Below, piece after piece: positions 1-7,709 of a stretch of 21,543 nt of DNA (its first letter is position 1; each line of letters starts with the position of its first letter). The notes beneath the pieces were generated by a model. The model was given only the letters and a program-made list of their open reading frames with translations, was not told the origin of the DNA and ran no database searches. Source of the stretch: Lachnospiraceae bacterium (GTDB lineage Bacteria; Bacillota_A; Clostridia; Lachnospirales; Lachnospiraceae); NCBI GenBank assembly GCA_017522685.1, contig JAFWYN010000012.1, positions 1 to 21,543 on the forward strand. The letters are read 5' to 3'. The position numbers were made by a program, and so were the translations under genes.

Positions 1-27
1 CGGTGCATGGAAAAGGAAGGAAAGGCA

Positions 28-318
28 ATGGGGATAGATACCAGTGCGGGAAAGATTCTGGAAAATTTAAAAAGGAGGTACCGTCCCCATAAGGATAAAG
101 GAAATTACAGCACCCATATCCGAAATATGCAGAAAGCCTATGAGGAACTGCTGGAGGTGTATGAAAAAGATCTGGAGATGAAAGAAAATAAGGAACTGCT
201 TGTGAAAAAATGTATGAGTCTTGCCATGGAGTGCATCAAGGCTCATATTTTCTTGGCAACAGACTATCAGGAAATGCTGCAAAGGAAGGAGATGAGGATG
301 GAATGCAGCCAGTCGTAA
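28..318 (+). CDS. Small helical protein of unknown function
   Basis: I do not recognise this 96-residue protein. It is charged, rich in Lys, Glu and Met, has no signal peptide or membrane segment, and looks almost wholly alpha-helical (residues about 30-85 have a heptad-like spacing of Leu, Met and Tyr). I chose the ATG at 28 because AAGGAAGG lies 7 nt upstream. An in-frame ATG at 7 would add seven residues but has no visible ribosome site. Its last 16 bases overlap the start of the VirD4-like gene, so the two are probably translationally coupled. By position it may be an accessory factor of the coupling ATPase; that is inference only. Confidence 0.6.
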   Translation: MGIDTSAGKILENLKRRYRPHKDKGNYSTHIRNMQKAYEELLEVYEKDLEMKENKELLVKKCMSLAMECIKAHIFLATDYQEMLQRKEMRMECSQS

Positions 319-2099
319 TACTGTTATTGTCAGGTGTGGCGATGTTCTCTGTGATTGGAGGACTTTCCCTGCTGGCACATTATTATACCCTGAATGGGAT
401 CAAAAGTAAGACAGTGGGGGACGGGCAGCATGGTACTGCCCGTTTTGCCACGAAGAAAGAAATCGAAGAAACATATACGGAGGTGGCCTTTGAACCGAAG
501 GAATGGAGGCAGGGAAAACATCTGCCACAGGTACAAGGGCTGGTCCTTGGAAGTGTGGAAAAGGCAGGGAAATTGTATGCCCTTGTGGATACCGGGGATG
601 TGCATTGTCTTATGATCGGTGCCGCCGGCGTGGGGAAGACCGCCCACTTCCTGTATCCCAACATTGAATATGCCTGTGCCTGTGGCATGAGTTTTCTGAC
701 CACCGATACTAAGGGAGATCTTTACCGGAATTATGCAGGCATTGCAAAGAAATATTATGGATACCATACCGCTGTCATTGATTTAAGAAACCCTACCAGA
801 AGTGACGGGGACAACATGCTCCATCTGGTAAACAAATACATGGATGCTTATCTTGCAGACCATAACAACTTAAGTGCCAAAGCAAAGGCAGAAAAATATG
901 CCAAGATCACTGCCAAGACCATCATATCCGCCGGAGGAGCTGACAGTGCAAACTATGGACAGAATGCATTCTTTTATGATGCCGCAGAAGGTGTATTGAC
1001 CGCATCCATTTTGCTGATCGCAGAATTCTGCCCCAAAGAGAAGCGGCATATCATCAGTGTGTTTAAGCTGATCCAGGACCTGCTGGCACCCTCCAAGGTA
1101 AAAGGAAAGAACCAGTTCCAGCTGCTGATGGCAAAGCTTCCCGATACCCACAAAGCCAAATGGTTTGCAGGTGCCGCTTTAAATACTGCAGAACAGTCCA
1201 TGCAGTCTGTTCTCTCCACAGCCCTTTCCAGACTCAATTCCTTTCTGGATTCCGAACTGGAACAGATCCTGTGTTTTGATACCGCTATCGATGCTGAACT
1301 TTTTTGTAAGCAGAAGACAGCGGTATTTTTAGTGATGCCGGAGGAGGACAACACCAAGTATTTTATTATCTCTCTGATCTTGCAGCAGCTCTACCGGGAG
1401 ATCCTTGTGGTGGCAGATGAAAACGGCGGAAAGCTGGATAACCGTGTGGTCTTTTACTGGGATGAGGTTGGGACCATTCCAAAGATCGAAAGTGCAGAGA
1501 TGATGTTTTCTGCATCCCGTTCCAGAAGGGTAAGTATTGTCCCCATGATCCAGTCCTTTGCGCAGCTGAATAAAAACTATGGAAAAGAAGGGGCAGAGAT
1601 CATCATTGATAATTGCCAAGATACCATCTTCGGAGGATTTGCCCCCAACTCCGAATCTGCCGAGGTACTCTCCAAAAGTCTTGGCAATAAGACCGTTATG
1701 TCCGGTTCCATCAGCAGAGGAAAGAATGATCCCAGCCAGTCCCTGCAGATGATCCAAAGACCGTTAATGACACCGGATGAGCTAAAGTCCCTGCCCAAAG
1801 GCAATTTTATCGTCTCCAAAACCGGCAGCCACCCTATGAAAACCAGACTGAAACTGTTCACCAAGTGGGGGATCACCTTTGAAGAACCTTGTGAAATGGA
1901 AGAAAAATCTGCAAGAAAGGTGGCTTATGCAGACAAGCAGGAGATTGAAGAGGAGATCATCCGCAGATACATGTGCTGTATGGAGGAGGAGCCGGAACCG
2001 GCAGCTGTGGGGAAGGGTTCTGCAAAAGGGGGCATCCAGCAGACTCCTGTGAATGAGGCTTATACAAAAGTCCGGCAGACACTTCGGACAGAGGATTAG
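303..2099 (+). CDS. virD4: VirD4/TraG-type type IV coupling ATPase
   Basis: A 598-residue hexameric-type coupling ATPase of the VirD4/TraG/TraD family, which in conjugation delivers the relaxase-DNA complex or protein substrates to a membrane channel. One N-terminal membrane segment is visible (about residues 3-26), where many relatives have two. It is followed by the family signature HGTARFAT (43-50), a Walker A motif GAAGVGKT (106-113), the TDTKGDL motif (134-140) typical of TraG-like proteins, and a Walker B region FYWDEVG near residue 385. The Ser-Arg-rich stretch and the IIDNCQD motif after it match the TraG/TrwB C-terminal half. The tail (about 555-598) is acidic and probably disordered. 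I chose the ATG at 303 because GGAAGGAG lies upstream and the hydrophobic segment starts right after it; a longer reading from 210 has no ribosome site. No relaxase or VirB4 lies in the window. Confidence 0.9.
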   Translation: MQPVVILLLSGVAMFSVIGGLSLLAHYYTLNGIKSKTVGDGQHGTARFATKKEIEETYTEVAFEPKEWRQGKHLPQVQGLVLGSVEKAGKLYALVDTGDVHCLMIGAAGVGKTAHFLYPNIEYACACGMSFLTTDTKGDLYRNYAGIAKKYYGYHTAVIDLRNPTRSDGDNMLHLVNKYMDAYLADHNNLSAKAKAEKYAKITAKTIISAGGADSANYGQNAFFYDAAEGVLTASILLIAEFCPKEKRHIISVFKLIQDLLAPSKVKGKNQFQLLMAKLPDTHKAKWFAGAALNTAEQSMQSVLSTALSRLNSFLDSELEQILCFDTAIDAELFCKQKTAVFLVMPEEDNTKYFIISLILQQLYREILVVADENGGKLDNRVVFYWDEVGTIPKIESAEMMFSASRSRRVSIVPMIQSFAQLNKNYGKEGAEIIIDNCQDTIFGGFAPNSESAEVLSKSLGNKTVMSGSISRGKNDPSQSLQMIQRPLMTPDELKSLPKGNFIVSKTGSHPMKTRLKLFTKWGITFEEPCEMEEKSARKVAYADKQEIEEEIIRRYMCCMEEEPEPAAVGKGSAKGGIQQTPVNEAYTKVRQTLRTED

Positions 2100-2107
2100 G
2101 TGATGGT

Positions 2108-2362
2108 TTGAAAAGAAGAGAGATTTATGAAGCAGAACTGCCTCACAGGGCTGTGGCAGTGTATCTGTACTTAAAAGACCGGGCGGATCAGGAAGGCACC
2201 TGCTATCCGGCAATCGGTACCATTGCAAAAGAACTGCATCTGTCTATAAGCACTGTAAAACGTGCCATCAGCGATCTGGAACGGAACGGATTTATCAGAA
2301 AGAAACAGCGCTGGCGTGAAAACGGAGGCAGAAGCAGCCTGCTGTTTGAAATTCTACGGTAA
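2108..2362 (+). CDS. Small winged-helix DNA-binding protein (HTH_36-like)
   Basis: An 84-residue protein starting at TTG. An out-of-frame ATG at 2103 stops at once, and AGG bases at the end of the upstream gene serve as a weak ribosome site. Residues about 12-70 form a helix-turn-helix with wing: the stretch TIAKELHLSISTVKRAISDL carries the recognition helix (STVKRAI), followed by a basic wing (RKKQRWR). This matches the helix-turn-helix domains seen in replication-initiator and regulator proteins of Firmicutes mobile elements. It begins 8 nt after the VirD4 stop, so it is co-transcribed with it, and lies just upstream of a perfect dyad at 2390-2410. A plausible inference is that it is a local regulator of the pilus operon. 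The operator assignment is not proven. Confidence 0.75.
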   Translation: MKRREIYEAELPHRAVAVYLYLKDRADQEGTCYPAIGTIAKELHLSISTVKRAISDLERNGFIRKKQRWRENGGRSSLLFEILR

Positions 2363-2389
2363 GCACCAAGGGGGAAGTGCGTCCTATAA

Positions 2390-2410
2390 GTGAACCATGC
2401 CATGGTTCAC
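2390..2410. promoter_or_regulatory. Perfect 21-bp dyad, candidate operator
   Basis: GTGAACCATG and its exact reverse complement CATGGTTCAC are separated by a single C. The 1-nt spacer and the absence of a T-run make it a poor terminator and a good protein-binding palindrome. It sits 28 bp after the stop of the small winged-helix gene and 34 bp before the -35 box of the candidate pilus promoter. That fits an operator for a dimeric regulator, possibly the neighbouring HTH protein. Confidence 0.55.
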
Positions 2411-2444
2411 CATGACCTATGCAGGGAAGGTATCACTTTAACTA

Positions 2445-2474
2445 TTGGCAGAGAAAGAAAAACAAAAATATAAA
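2445..2474 (+). promoter_or_regulatory. Candidate sigma-A promoter of the pilus operon
   Basis: TTGGCA (2445-2450) and TATAAA (2469-2474) are separated by 18 bp; each differs from consensus at one base. The region is A-rich and lies 66 bp before the chosen tadA start. It is the only convincing promoter between the VirD4/HTH pair and the pilus genes, so the pilus operon can probably be transcribed independently. Confidence 0.5.
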
Positions 2475-2539
2475 AATTTAAAAATATATCCGTCAGATGT
2501 GATCCCAGGATGGATATAGAAGTGAGGAGGTTAAGCAGA

Positions 2540-3745
2540 ATGAAGATTGGACTAAAAAAAGTAAGTGAGGATGTGGCAGAAAACCTCTATGAACAGATGC
2601 CGGAACAGGAGCTGTTCTTAAGGATCCGGGACGATCTGCTTTATTCCCGGACAGGTATCCGGATGGATGAACAGGTCACAAAGAAGGATCCGGAGAAGTT
2701 TTTAGAAGAGGTAAACCAGTATATTGACCGGATGTACCACATCAGTGAAGAGAAGAAACACAGATTTGATAAATACATCGAAAAGTATATTTTTGGTTTC
2801 CATGTGTTGACCGAGATCATGGAGGCAAAGGATATCACAGATATTAAGGTGCTGGCATGGAACAATGTGCGTATTAAACAGTTTGGCAGGAGAAAAGCTA
2901 CAGGCATCTGCTTCTGGAGCAAAGAGGATTTTCGTGGGTTTGTGGAGATGATCGCCGTCAAGAATGGGATCAACATCGGCAGTCTCAATGCCATCCAGAC
3001 CTTTACCGACAAAAACAGCAGTGAACGGTTTATATACCGCTTTAACATTTCCACCGGAGCTGTGAACAGTACCGGGGAACCTTATCTGCATGTAAGGAAA
3101 ATTCCCAAGGACAAGCTGACCATGGAAGAACTGATGGATCTGCAGATGTTTGATGAGCAGATGGCAGCCTATGTGAAAAAACGGATCACAGAGGGGTACA
3201 TGCTCATCAGTGGAAGCAACGGATCCGGAAAGACCAACTTTTTGAATGTTTTTCTGGATGAGATCCCGGAAGAAGAATCCGTGCTGGTGGTGCAGGAAAA
3301 CGAAGAATTATCCAGCAAAACCCATCCGGATATGATGTTCCAGCATATCGCGATCCGCAGGGGAGAAGGAAAGATCCATTACGGATTGAAGGAGCTGGTG
3401 ATCAACGGACTTCTTACCGATATCGACCACATCATCATCGGAGAAATTAAAGGCGGGGAGGCATTGTATTTTTTAAACGCATTCCTTTCCGGCTGTCTGG
3501 GAATGGCAACCATTCACAGTATTAATGCAGCCGGTGCGCTGGACATGCTGGTCACCTATGCGAAATGGGAAAGTGACTACAGCAGGGAAGAACTCAGCAA
3601 GCTCCTTACCTGTGTAAAGACAGTGGTACATATGGAGGACTTTCAGGTCAGTCAGATTGTGGAAGTCCGTGGATGGGATGCAGAAGAAAAGCAGATCCGC
3701 CTCCATACTGTTTACGACAGAAAGGAGGGTATCCATAAGCTATGA
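2540..3745 (+). CDS. tadA: TadA/CpaF-family secretion ATPase
   Basis: A 401-residue cytoplasmic ATPase of the type II/IV secretion family (TadA, CpaF, VirB11) that powers Flp-pilus assembly. Seen directly: Walker A GSNGSGKT (225-232); an acidic-box region VVQENEEL (250-257); the Walker B region IIIGEIKGGEA (298-308) in its usual GEhKGxEA form; and a His box TIHSINA (324-330). The N-terminal 220 residues form the usual N-domain, with the conserved STGAVNSTGEPYLHVRK-like segment at about 171-187. I chose the ATG at 2540 because GAGGAGG lies 9 nt upstream; an ATG at 2510 adds ten residues but lacks a ribosome site. The stop overlaps the next start as ATGA, so translation is coupled. TadZ, often next to TadA, is not in the window. 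Confidence 0.92.
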   Translation: MKIGLKKVSEDVAENLYEQMPEQELFLRIRDDLLYSRTGIRMDEQVTKKDPEKFLEEVNQYIDRMYHISEEKKHRFDKYIEKYIFGFHVLTEIMEAKDITDIKVLAWNNVRIKQFGRRKATGICFWSKEDFRGFVEMIAVKNGINIGSLNAIQTFTDKNSSERFIYRFNISTGAVNSTGEPYLHVRKIPKDKLTMEELMDLQMFDEQMAAYVKKRITEGYMLISGSNGSGKTNFLNVFLDEIPEEESVLVVQENEELSSKTHPDMMFQHIAIRRGEGKIHYGLKELVINGLLTDIDHIIIGEIKGGEALYFLNAFLSGCLGMATIHSINAAGALDMLVTYAKWESDYSREELSKLLTCVKTVVHMEDFQVSQIVEVRGWDAEEKQIRLHTVYDRKEGIHKL

Positions 3746-4692
3746 CACTTGCCATGAATTATCTGATAAAAGGTGCAGTTTTTGCACTGCTGTTTACAGC
3801 TATGTTCTTTGTGGTACGCAGTATCCGCCGCTTTGATCCCTTGAAAAAGCTTCAGGAGCAGATGGAGGATTGGGAAAGACAGAGACTGTTGGAGCAAGGG
3901 AAATCCCATACCGGCTGGCTGGAAAGATTGCTTGACAAACTGGACCGGAATCTGACACAGGCCGGGATCAAGAAATATGTTCCAAAGGGAACCGCAGAAG
4001 TGTTCTTTTTAAGCTGTGTGGCCGAGTTTGTACTGGTGTTTTGGTGTCTGGGAGAAGGGATACTGGTTCCCTTCATGGCCGGAGTGGCGGCAGTTTATGT
4101 GAATATCCTGCTGATCGACATTCTGCGATTTAAAAACCGCAGGGTTACGGAAAACCATCTGCTGTCCATGCTTGGCAGTATCAGTGATCTTGCCCTGACA
4201 GAAAACGAGATCACCATGATCCTGTACCAGACGGGACAAAGGATGCCATACCCTTTAAAGGATGCACTGGTTCATTGCCATCTGACCGCGCGAAATACCG
4301 GGGATACCGGGAAAGCCTTTTATGAACTGCGAAGAAGCATAGACCATCCATTGTTCCGGGAGATTATGTTGTTGCTGGAGCTGGCAAGCAGGAATGACAG
4401 CAACTACCAGAAGGTGGTGGATGGATGCAGGGGCATGGTCCACCGGTATCTGAAGGAAGAAAAAGAGAAGATGGCGGTGGTCAGAAATCTGCTCATTGAA
4501 GCAGGGATCATGACACTGATCGCTATTTACGGGATCAGCACCATGGTTCATGGGTTTGCGGTGGATGCAGGAGTCACGGGAGGTTTCCGGGAGTTCTTCT
4601 TCCAGAACCCAGCAGGACAGGTGTGTCTGCTGATCTATGGCCTGCTGTTCTTTGGCATGATCCAGACCATATTTAAATTTGCAAAACGATAG
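3742..4692 (+). CDS. tadB: TadB-like pilus platform membrane protein
   Basis: A 316-residue inner-membrane protein of the T2SSF/TadB type, which forms the assembly platform that the TadA ATPase works on. It has an N-terminal membrane segment (about 8-26), a hydrophobic pair (about 86-104 and 107-127), a long helical cytoplasmic region (about 135-250) and a C-terminal pair (about 250-268 and 292-309). That layout is the usual one for TadB. The sequence itself is divergent and I see no strict motif, so the family call leans on layout and position. The start overlaps the tadA stop by four bases, with AAAGGAGGG (3721-3729) upstream. An alternative ATG at 3754 (residue 5) is possible. Confidence 0.75.
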   Translation: MTLAMNYLIKGAVFALLFTAMFFVVRSIRRFDPLKKLQEQMEDWERQRLLEQGKSHTGWLERLLDKLDRNLTQAGIKKYVPKGTAEVFFLSCVAEFVLVFWCLGEGILVPFMAGVAAVYVNILLIDILRFKNRRVTENHLLSMLGSISDLALTENEITMILYQTGQRMPYPLKDALVHCHLTARNTGDTGKAFYELRRSIDHPLFREIMLLLELASRNDSNYQKVVDGCRGMVHRYLKEEKEKMAVVRNLLIEAGIMTLIAIYGISTMVHGFAVDAGVTGGFREFFFQNPAGQVCLLIYGLLFFGMIQTIFKFAKR

Positions 4693-4703
4693 GAGGGAGC
4701 CGG

Positions 4704-5597
4704 ATGGGAATATATGAAACAGTGACCGGCTGGTTTTTAGGACTGGATGGGCAGATTCTGCGGGGAATGTTACTGGCAGTGATGTTAACAGCGGGAGGAC
4801 TTCTGGCAGTGGTTTTTTACCGGCTGTGGAAAAAGGGAATCCGGTTAAAGGAAGAAAAGGCCGGACAGAAGATTTATGAAAACATGGAAGAGGCATTCCG
4901 TGAAAAAGGCGGAGGAACCTATGAAAAGCTGGCCGCCTGGTTAAAGGGTATCGGAGCCGAGTTTTTTGTAAAAGGATTTGGAGATCCCTTTTATTTTCTG
5001 GCAGTAAACCTTGGGATCTTCCTGGGGAGCATGATGCTTTTGGGTATCCTGGGCAGCTCCTTAGCTTACGGGCTTTTGATGGGAAGTGTCATCCTGCTTC
5101 TGGAACTGATCTTTATGGCAGCTAAGGACAAAGAGGATAACCAGAAGATGTTAGAGGACATCGCTTTTTTATACGATGGCACCGCAATCCAGCTTTCCGG
5201 AAATATATACATCGCCCATGCAGTGGATAACTGTATCCCCTACATGGAAAGCAAACGGTTAAAACAGGCGCTGACAGAGCTTAGCAACAACCTGATGCTT
5301 GGCGGAGATGTGGCAGGTGCCACGCAGGATTTTAAGGAGAAATTTAACAACACCTATCTGGATACGTTCTGCAATGTAATTGTGCAGATTACTTCCCAGA
5401 CAGGGGAGGCAGGGAGCCTGATCGAGGATATGTCAAAGCAGCTGACAGCTCTGCAGGAAACTGCATTTATGCAGAAAAAGAAGGCAACGGAGAACAAGCT
5501 CCAGATCTGCATTATTGGAATATTTTTAGTGTTCACCGCACTGATCTTTTATCTAAGCATAGCCAGTATGTCAGGCAGTACAGGGATACTGTTCTGA
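4704..5597 (+). CDS. tadC: TadC-like pilus platform membrane protein
   Basis: A 297-residue membrane protein, second of the T2SSF-type platform pair. Membrane segments lie at about 20-40, 98-118, 122-140 and 268-288. The cytoplasmic domain between them has the LYDGTAIQLSGN and SQTGEAGSLIEDMSKQL segments, which resemble the helical repeats of GspF/TadC proteins. AGGAGGG at 4691-4697 gives a clear start 6 nt on, and the gene follows the TadB-like gene by 11 nt. With TadA and TadB it should form the motor that extracts pilins from the membrane. It could be a TadB paralogue rather than a strict TadC orthologue; role confidence is good, naming confidence is moderate. Confidence 0.77.
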   Translation: MGIYETVTGWFLGLDGQILRGMLLAVMLTAGGLLAVVFYRLWKKGIRLKEEKAGQKIYENMEEAFREKGGGTYEKLAAWLKGIGAEFFVKGFGDPFYFLAVNLGIFLGSMMLLGILGSSLAYGLLMGSVILLLELIFMAAKDKEDNQKMLEDIAFLYDGTAIQLSGNIYIAHAVDNCIPYMESKRLKQALTELSNNLMLGGDVAGATQDFKEKFNNTYLDTFCNVIVQITSQTGEAGSLIEDMSKQLTALQETAFMQKKKATENKLQICIIGIFLVFTALIFYLSIASMSGSTGILF

Positions 5598-5663
5598 TCA
5601 TTAAAACGGTATAAGAGGCAGGTCCTTTTATATAAAAAAATAATATTTTAAGGAGGTTTCACT

Positions 5664-5900
5664 ATGAGAAACAAAATCAACAACATCGTAACAAAAGCAA
5701 AGGGTCAGGTATTATCTGTCATGACCAGAAAGGACAAGGGTATTGAGGGCATTATGGTAGTAGCACTTTTGTGTGTCATTGCAGTATCCTTAACTGCATT
5801 ATTCCGTACAGAAGCGGGAAATTTGATCGACAGCATCTTTGGTACCATGGAAACTAACATTACCAGCACTCTTTTCAATGAATTTTCTCCTACCGTTTAA
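5664..5900 (+). CDS. flp: Flp1-like type IVb pilin, major subunit candidate
   Basis: A 78-residue small pilin with a basic leader (residues 1-25), a single hydrophobic helix (about 27-47) and a short polar tail rich in Thr and Asn. It resembles the Flp1-like putative pilins of Clostridia. The leader ends KDKG, followed directly by IEGIMVVALL; cleavage after G26 would put Glu at +2 rather than the canonical +5 of classical type IV pilins. AAGGAGG (5650-5656) sits 7 nt before the ATG, the strongest ribosome site in the locus. An AT-rich run precedes it and a terminator follows, as expected for a subunit made in excess. It is encoded right after the platform genes. Confidence 0.82.
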   Translation: MRNKINNIVTKAKGQVLSVMTRKDKGIEGIMVVALLCVIAVSLTALFRTEAGNLIDSIFGTMETNITSTLFNEFSPTV

Positions 5901-5961
5901 GGAGCGAACGGGTAGCTGAAGGGTACATAAACATATTTGGCAGCTGCCGGAAAAGAGAGGG

Positions 5962-5990
5962 GAGCAGGGGTAGATGCCCCTGCTCTTTTT
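5962..5990 (+). terminator. Intrinsic terminator after the pilin gene
   Basis: GAGCAGGGG (5962-5970) pairs perfectly with CCCCTGCTC (5977-5985) around a 6-nt loop, followed by TTTTT. It lies inside the operon, 62 bp after the pilin stop and 27 bp before the next gene, with no clear promoter after it. It probably attenuates read-through, so that pilin mRNA exceeds that of the downstream minor proteins. Confidence 0.85.
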
Positions 5991-6016
5991 GAATAAGGAA
6001 AGAGGAAGGAGGCCCT

Positions 6017-6427
6017 ATGGTGAAACAAAAGGATAAGGGCATGATGGAGCATTTTCTGCCTGCAATGGTCACCATTGTATTTATGGGAATTTTATGGTTT
6101 GGCTCCATGGTTACCGCTTCCAACATTGACAAAAGCAGTGCCTTGAATCAGGTCACAAGGAAATATATGCTGCGGATGGAAGCGGACGGATATCTGACAC
6201 AGGAGAATAAAACCGCCATGGTATCAGAGCTTCAGGCACTTGGGGTGGAAGGAGCAGACCTGACCGGAACCAGCCTTACCGATGCAGGATACGGAAATCC
6301 GGTAACCTTGCAGGTCAAAGGAACCCTGACAGTAAGGAGCATTGTGTTTAAAGGATTTACAAAATCCATGCTGAAGGAGGAAAGGATACCCTGGTCCGTA
6401 AAAAGGGTATCCATTGCAAAAAATTGA
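6017..6427 (+). CDS. Pseudopilin-like protein (DUF4320/TadE-like)
   Basis: A 136-residue protein with a short basic leader, one N-terminal membrane helix (about 13-33) and an extracytoplasmic domain of about 100 residues. The leader KQKDKG followed by MMEHFLPAM resembles that of the neighbouring pilin and suggests processing by the same peptidase after G8, which would leave Glu at +3. Size, layout and position match the DUF4320-type proteins of clostridial Tad loci, which take the place of TadE minor pilins. AAGGAGG (6006-6012) gives an unambiguous start. The stop overlaps the next gene as TTGA. The specific family name is from memory and less certain than the pseudopilin-like role. Confidence 0.65.
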   Translation: MVKQKDKGMMEHFLPAMVTIVFMGILWFGSMVTASNIDKSSALNQVTRKYMLRMEADGYLTQENKTAMVSELQALGVEGADLTGTSLTDAGYGNPVTLQVKGTLTVRSIVFKGFTKSMLKEERIPWSVKRVSIAKN

Positions 6428-7011
6428 ATAGGAAGAGGAAAAAAACAAAAAAAGATACGGGTACCATCTTTAATCCGGTGCTGTATCTGATGATCCTGTT
6501 TTTAACCGTACAGCTCATGCTTATGTTTGTATCCTACCGGAGGATGAGCTGGCTGTCGGAAACCATAACCGATGGCATGACAGATGCGTTATTGGGAGCA
6601 GCGGTATTGGAAGAGGAAGAGCTCTATGCCTATGGAAGAAGCGATGAACTGCAGATCCTGTATCCTAAAGAAAAGTATGATATTTTCAAGGATCTGCTTC
6701 GGCAGGAACTGGGACTGACGAATGCCATGACTGCAGTAAGGGGCAGTGTGCCTGTGGTAGACGGGAACGTACAGATAGAGGATTTTGTGGTGTATTCGGT
6801 AAATGGCAGTGATGTAACCGTGTATGATTTTGATGAAACCGGGGCATATGTGACAACCATCCATCCGGGACAAAAGGATGTGCTGACAGCACCCAACGGG
6901 ATGAGCGTCAGGGAAAGCTCTTTGTTTGCAAAGATACGGTTTCAGGTCAGGTATATGGGAGTACCCATGAATGTAAGCAGATATCACATGGTTGATATCG
7001 TAGATGAATGA
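6424..7011 (+). CDS. Second pseudopilin-like membrane protein (TadF position)
   Basis: A 195-residue protein read from a TTG that overlaps the previous stop by four bases (TTGA), so translation is probably coupled; there is no strong ribosome site of its own. It has a very basic leader (residues 2-13), then KDTG, then one hydrophobic helix (about 18-38) and an extracytoplasmic domain of about 155 residues. The KDTG just before the helix echoes the KDKG of the two upstream pilin-like proteins. I do not recognise the outer domain. By place and shape it fits a minor pilin (TadF-like). The start is the least certain part; the next in-frame ATG, at 6490, would cut into the helix. Confidence 0.6.
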   Translation: MNRKRKKTKKDTGTIFNPVLYLMILFLTVQLMLMFVSYRRMSWLSETITDGMTDALLGAAVLEEEELYAYGRSDELQILYPKEKYDIFKDLLRQELGLTNAMTAVRGSVPVVDGNVQIEDFVVYSVNGSDVTVYDFDETGAYVTTIHPGQKDVLTAPNGMSVRESSLFAKIRFQVRYMGVPMNVSRYHMVDIVDE

Positions 7012-7025
7012 TCGGAGGAAAGAAA

Positions 7026-7691
7026 ATGAGTGAAAATCAAGTAAAAATAAGCAAAAAGAAGAAAGAGAAGATATGGCACATCCTGGTATGTCTGTTACTG
7101 GCAGGCATCCTGTTTGTGTTTTTATTGAATGTGGAAAAAAGGCAGCTGGAAAATTTTGAAAAAGGTCTGGTGGTGGTAGCCGTAGAGGAAGTGGCAGACA
7201 ACACAGAGATTACCCCAGAAAATGCCGCTGTGTATTTTGCCTTGGAAGAGAGAACCCTGACAGATATTCCCAAAGCAGCCTATACCGACATCCAGGAGGT
7301 TATCGGTTTTTATGCCAAGGGAGGCATCGATAAGGGGAGCATGGTAACAAAGAGCATGCTTGGAAAGCTGGGGAACGTAACGGCAGACAGTGTGTTCTTG
7401 AGTGTAGATATGGAGGCTTTGGATCAGAGTGTAGCAGGAACTCTCCGTGCCGGAGACCAGATTGATATTTACACGGTCAAAAAAGGGCAGGATGAAGAAG
7501 TGGAAGTGGCAGAAGTGTTAAGCAGTGTGATCATCGAGCGAAGCTATACCAGCAGTGGTATTGCCATTCAGAAAGAGGATACCACAGCCATTGCACAGTA
7601 TGTGATGATCCCCATCCACAAGGATGCGGTGGAGGCATTCTATGCGGCATTGGAAAATAAAAAGATCCAGATCGTCAAGCATCCGGATTAA
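7026..7691 (+). CDS. cpaB: CpaB/RcpC-like SAF-domain pilus protein
   Basis: A 221-residue single-pass membrane protein: basic N-terminus, membrane helix (about 18-35) and an outer part with a SAF domain (about 47-112, from VVVAVEEVADNTEITPENA to MVTKSML), then an RcpC-like segment (SVAGTLRAGDQIDIYTV, about 135-151). CpaB/RcpC proteins belong to Flp/Tad pilus systems and are thought to help secretin or wall-side assembly; in a Gram-positive cell only the wall-side role makes sense. GGAGG (7014-7018) is 7 nt before the ATG at 7026. An upstream ATG at 7008 overlaps the previous stop but would place the ribosome site inside the gene. Confidence 0.85.
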   Translation: MSENQVKISKKKKEKIWHILVCLLLAGILFVFLLNVEKRQLENFEKGLVVVAVEEVADNTEITPENAAVYFALEERTLTDIPKAAYTDIQEVIGFYAKGGIDKGSMVTKSMLGKLGNVTADSVFLSVDMEALDQSVAGTLRAGDQIDIYTVKKGQDEEVEVAEVLSSVIIERSYTSSGIAIQKEDTTAIAQYVMIPIHKDAVEAFYAALENKKIQIVKHPD

Positions 7692-7709
7692 AGGAAAAGG
7701 AGTCGGAGC

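Noticed and set aside
330..767. Several minus-strand open frames within the virD4 gene
   Set aside because: They lie opposite a clearly conserved gene, have no ribosome sites and show no domain features.
5598..5663. A separate promoter for the pilin gene
   Set aside because: The gap is AT-rich but no pair of -35 and -10 boxes with acceptable spacing is convincing. The strong ribosome site explains the layout well enough.
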